Below, piece by piece: positions 61,813 to 64,000 of a DNA stretch of 64,000 nucleotides. The notes under the pieces are model-generated. The model did no database searches. It was not told the DNA's origin and worked only from the letters and a program-made list of their open reading frames with translations. The DNA is from Candidatus Cloacimonadota bacterium (GTDB taxonomy: Bacteria; Cloacimonadota; Cloacimonadia; JGIOTU-2), in contig JAFGDR010000025.1 in assembly GCA_016932035.1 (NCBI GenBank), forward strand, positions 1-64,000. The letters run 5' to 3'. The first letter of the stretch is position 1, and every line of letters starts with the position of its first letter. A program made the position numbers and the translations under genes.

Positions 61813-63468
61813 TTGATAGATATAATCAAAGAAAAAATATGGGATGCGCTGAAAGAACTGAAACTGCAGGCTCCTCCTAAATCCAAAATAAATGTTGAAT
61901 ACCCCAAGCATAAAAATCACGGTGATTATGCAACCAATGTTGCGCTGAGTCTTGCAAAGAAAATCGGACAACCTCCAATGTCCATTGCAAAAAAGCTTGC
62001 GAGTCAGCTGAGTATCGATCCTATGTTTTCTGAAGTAACAGCTGCGAAACCGGGCTTTATAAATTTCCACGTTGCCAATAAGATTATTTTTTCAACACTT
62101 CAGGATATCAATAAACTCGGATTGAAATTCGGAACAAATCACGAACGTGGTGCTGGGAAAAGAGTTCTTATCGAATTTGTTAGTGCAAATCCAACAGGAC
62201 CGCTCAATGTTGTTAATGCCCGAGCTGCAGCTTTTGGAGATTCCCTTGCGAATATTCTCTTTTCTCAGGGTTATAATGTTGAGAGAGAATACTATATCAA
62301 CGACGCCGGACATCAGATCGAGTTACTTGTTGAGTCGATCGAGAATGAGATGAACCGCCTTGAGGAAATACAGGTCGAAGAAATGGAAGAGGGATATAAA
62401 GGGGAATATATTACCGATATAGCTACTCAAATACTGGAAACTGAGGGAGTCGCGCTTCATCAACTTTCTAAAAAAGATAAAGGTGAAAGAATCCGTGATA
62501 TTGCTCTCGATATTCTCATCAATGACCAGAAAGATACCCTCGCACTTTTTAAGGTGAACTTCGATAACTGGATCTCGGAGAATGAATTGCGGCAAAAGGG
62601 AAGTGTCGAGGATGTGCTTGCGTATCTGTCCGAGACTGAAAAGATATATGATAAGGATGGGGCAGTATGGCTTTGCAGTAGTGAGTTTGGTGACTCAAAA
62701 GACCGCGTCATCATGCGTTCAGACGGCACAGTGACCTATCTAGTTCCTGATCTGGCCTATCATATTACGAAGTATAAAAGAGGCTTTGACCGCATCATAG
62801 ATATACTAGGTCCCGACCATCATGGGCATATTCCAAAACTGAAAGCAGGTATTGCGATCCTTGGATATAAACCTTCGCTTATGCAATTCATCCTGTTGCA
62901 GCATGTAAATATTCTCATCGATGAGGAGAGAGTTAAGATGTCCAAACGAGAAGGGAAACTCATAACATTACGGCAGCTTATCGAAGAGGTCGGTTCGGAT
63001 GCAGCGCGTTTCTTCTTTTTGATGAGAAAATCGAATACACCTCTTGATTTCGACATTGAACTCGCGAAAAAACGCACTGCTGAAAATCCGGTCTATTATG
63101 TACAGTATGCGCATGCACGTATTGCGAGTATTGAGAAGAATGCCCGAACAGAAAAGCTCAAAGTAACAGATTTCAAGCCGGAATACTTGCAACGCCTCAG
63201 CCACGAAGAGGAATTGGACATCATCCGCAATCTTATGAAATATCCCGAACTTATTGCACATATCAGTTCTAGCTATGACGTGAACCTTCTCACTTCATAT
63301 TTGATAGATCTCGCAGGAGAATTTCATAGATATTACCAGAAATATAAAATTATTAATAACAGATACAAAGAGCTTTCTCTCGCACGCTTGTTCCTGTGTA
63401 AGGCAGTGCAGACTGTGATCAAAAACGGTCTCACTATGCTGGGTATTTCTGCACCAACAAAAATGTGA
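61813..63468 (+). CDS. argS: Arginyl-tRNA synthetase with altered HIGH motif
   Basis: A 551-residue class I synthetase. The start is TTG 61813 with GAGG five bases upstream; no ATG fits the N-terminus. The N-terminal Add-1 domain (~1-110), catalytic core and anticodon-binding DALR domain (~430-551) are all there. KMSKR is present in VKMSKREGKLITL. The HIGH motif of the canonical SANPTGPxHxGH reads SANPTGPLNVVNARAA, with both histidines replaced by Asn. Length and all other segments are normal, so it is presumably active. Confidence 0.93.
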   Translation: MIDIIKEKIWDALKELKLQAPPKSKINVEYPKHKNHGDYATNVALSLAKKIGQPPMSIAKKLASQLSIDPMFSEVTAAKPGFINFHVANKIIFSTLQDINKLGLKFGTNHERGAGKRVLIEFVSANPTGPLNVVNARAAAFGDSLANILFSQGYNVEREYYINDAGHQIELLVESIENEMNRLEEIQVEEMEEGYKGEYITDIATQILETEGVALHQLSKKDKGERIRDIALDILINDQKDTLALFKVNFDNWISENELRQKGSVEDVLAYLSETEKIYDKDGAVWLCSSEFGDSKDRVIMRSDGTVTYLVPDLAYHITKYKRGFDRIIDILGPDHHGHIPKLKAGIAILGYKPSLMQFILLQHVNILIDEERVKMSKREGKLITLRQLIEEVGSDAARFFFLMRKSNTPLDFDIELAKKRTAENPVYYVQYAHARIASIEKNARTEKLKVTDFKPEYLQRLSHEEELDIIRNLMKYPELIAHISSSYDVNLLTSYLIDLAGEFHRYYQKYKIINNRYKELSLARLFLCKAVQTVIKNGLTMLGISAPTKM

Positions 63469-63582
63469 TAACGATGATCGACTAAGAAATAAACTTTTAT
63501 AGTTTGGAAGAAAGGAATGGGATGAAGAGAGTAGTATTAAAACAATTATACGACTTGTTGTATAAAGATGTAATCAAAAAAA

Positions 63583-63610
63583 TTGACATTCCATTATGTA
63601 AATATATCAA
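63583..63610 (+). promoter_or_regulatory. Probable promoter of the last gene
   Basis: TTGACA (63583-63588), 16-base spacer and TATCAA (63605-63610), about 24 bases ahead of the ATG at 63634, with GGGGGAG between. Confidence 0.5.
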
Positions 63611-63633
63611 TCCAAAAAAATCTTGGGGGAGCA

Positions 63634-64000
63634 ATGAAAATCAGTAGAATATTCGTTGCAGTATTTTGTGCAATACTCATTATTTTTCTATCTTTTTGTT
63701 CAAAAAAAGTACAGCAAGAAAAGGAATTACCTGCGCGAAGCGATGAACTTGTAAAACTGGAAAAATTTATGGATATCCCAATATATCCGAATAGTGTGCT
63801 TGCAGATATTACTACACCATTGCGTGATGACCAAATTCCCGGTGAACCAATGCAGGCACAGGTTATCCTTACTATTGATGAGTATGAGAAAGTGCCCCTT
63901 TTTTATGAAGAGAAACTCGGTAAAAAATTCACGGTCGAAGTGGAAAATGGAAAGAAGTATTATGAACTGCAATTTGAAAAAGGTGACTGGCTTTACATCA
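63634..64000 (+). CDS. Putative lipoprotein, partial at the right edge
   Basis: A lipoprotein of at least 122 residues (incomplete). The signal MKISRIFVAVFCAILIIF ends in the lipobox LSFC (C22). The mature part has ~100 residues with PIYPNSVLADITTPLRD and DEYEKVPLFYEEKLGKKF, a charged alpha+beta region I cannot place in a family. RBS GGGGGAG; promoter-like TTGACA/TATCAA just upstream. Confidence 0.75.
   Translation, partial: MKISRIFVAVFCAILIIFLSFCSKKVQQEKELPARSDELVKLEKFMDIPIYPNSVLADITTPLRDDQIPGEPMQAQVILTIDEYEKVPLFYEEKLGKKFTVEVENGKKYYELQFEKGDWLYI

Noticed and set aside
63522-63644. Short 40-codon frame overlapping the last lipoprotein start
   Set aside because: It spans a promoter-like TTGACA/TATCAA and the ribosome-binding site of the lipoprotein; no family resemblance.

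Overview
The window is a bacterial chromosome segment, A/T-rich, with densely packed operons on both strands. Content points to a Gram-negative anaerobe of the FCB superphylum, most likely Cloacimonadota or a close relative (inference). The evidence is a PorV-like outer-membrane protein, LruC-domain lipoproteins, a secreted protein with a FlgD/T9SS-like C-terminal module, a serine palmitoyltransferase-like enzyme, a patatin with a surface-antigen barrel, large outer-membrane barrel proteins, and split glycine decarboxylase (gcvPA/gcvPB). Promoters look sigma70-like, with strong TTGACA -35 boxes, rather than Bacteroidota-type TTTG/TAnnTTTG.

Layout. 0.4-3.5 kb: three-gene sugar cassette (dehydrogenase, hexapeptide acyltransferase, DegT aminotransferase) resembling synthesis of an acetamido-sugar for surface glycan. 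3.8-5.7 kb: secreted GLUG-repeat protein, then tRNA-His and tRNA-Pro on the minus strand. 5.9-12.5 kb: eight-gene minus-strand operon (M28 peptidase, HhH protein, TPR-like protein, HAD phosphatase, NadE, zinc-finger/TPR protein, radical SAM, inositol monophosphatase family). 12.6-17.7 kb: QueF, ThrS, YhaM-like HD protein, PHP protein. 17.9-22.1 kb: two tandem LruC lipoproteins sharing both ends but with different middle modules. 22.2-28.9 kb: amino-acid permease/EIIA fusion, PspC protein, 1110-residue barrel protein, D-threonine-aldolase-like enzyme. 29-30 kb: an isolated, very A/T-rich SIR2-like gene. 30-35.3 kb: envelope and lipid genes. 35.4-39.1 kb: thiamine operon (thiE-thiM-thiC-thiD) behind a TPP riboswitch. 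39.1-43.3 kb: gcvPA-gcvPB-ferredoxin-geranylgeranyl-reductase-family operon. 43.5-48.6 kb: tandem solute-binding protein, self-regulated TetR/aspartic-protease pair, and a DUF4332, methyltransferase and zinc-ribbon cluster. 48.6-50.0 kb: DUF2007 and KamA-type radical SAM. 50.3-56.7 kb: a GT9-like protein with a giant Ser/Thr kinase-AAA-TPR-GAF-histidine kinase. 56.9-63.5 kb: PorV-like, RseC, FolB, FolK, deoxynucleoside kinase, GlmU N-domain, HIT, LytR_C, RsfS, ArgS. A lipoprotein gene runs off the right end.

The points most worth following are: the LytR_C gene, whose N-terminal anchor is intact only after a -1 shift in a run of nine Ts; folK, which has no conventional start codon before its first strand; an ArgRS whose HIGH motif reads NVVN; the LruC pair as a module-swapping tandem duplication; the orphan SIR2-like gene; and the giant dual-kinase protein with its GT9-like partner. 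I found no CRISPR array, transposase, prophage or rRNA operon. All calls come from reading the sequence and knowledge of protein families; no database search was run.
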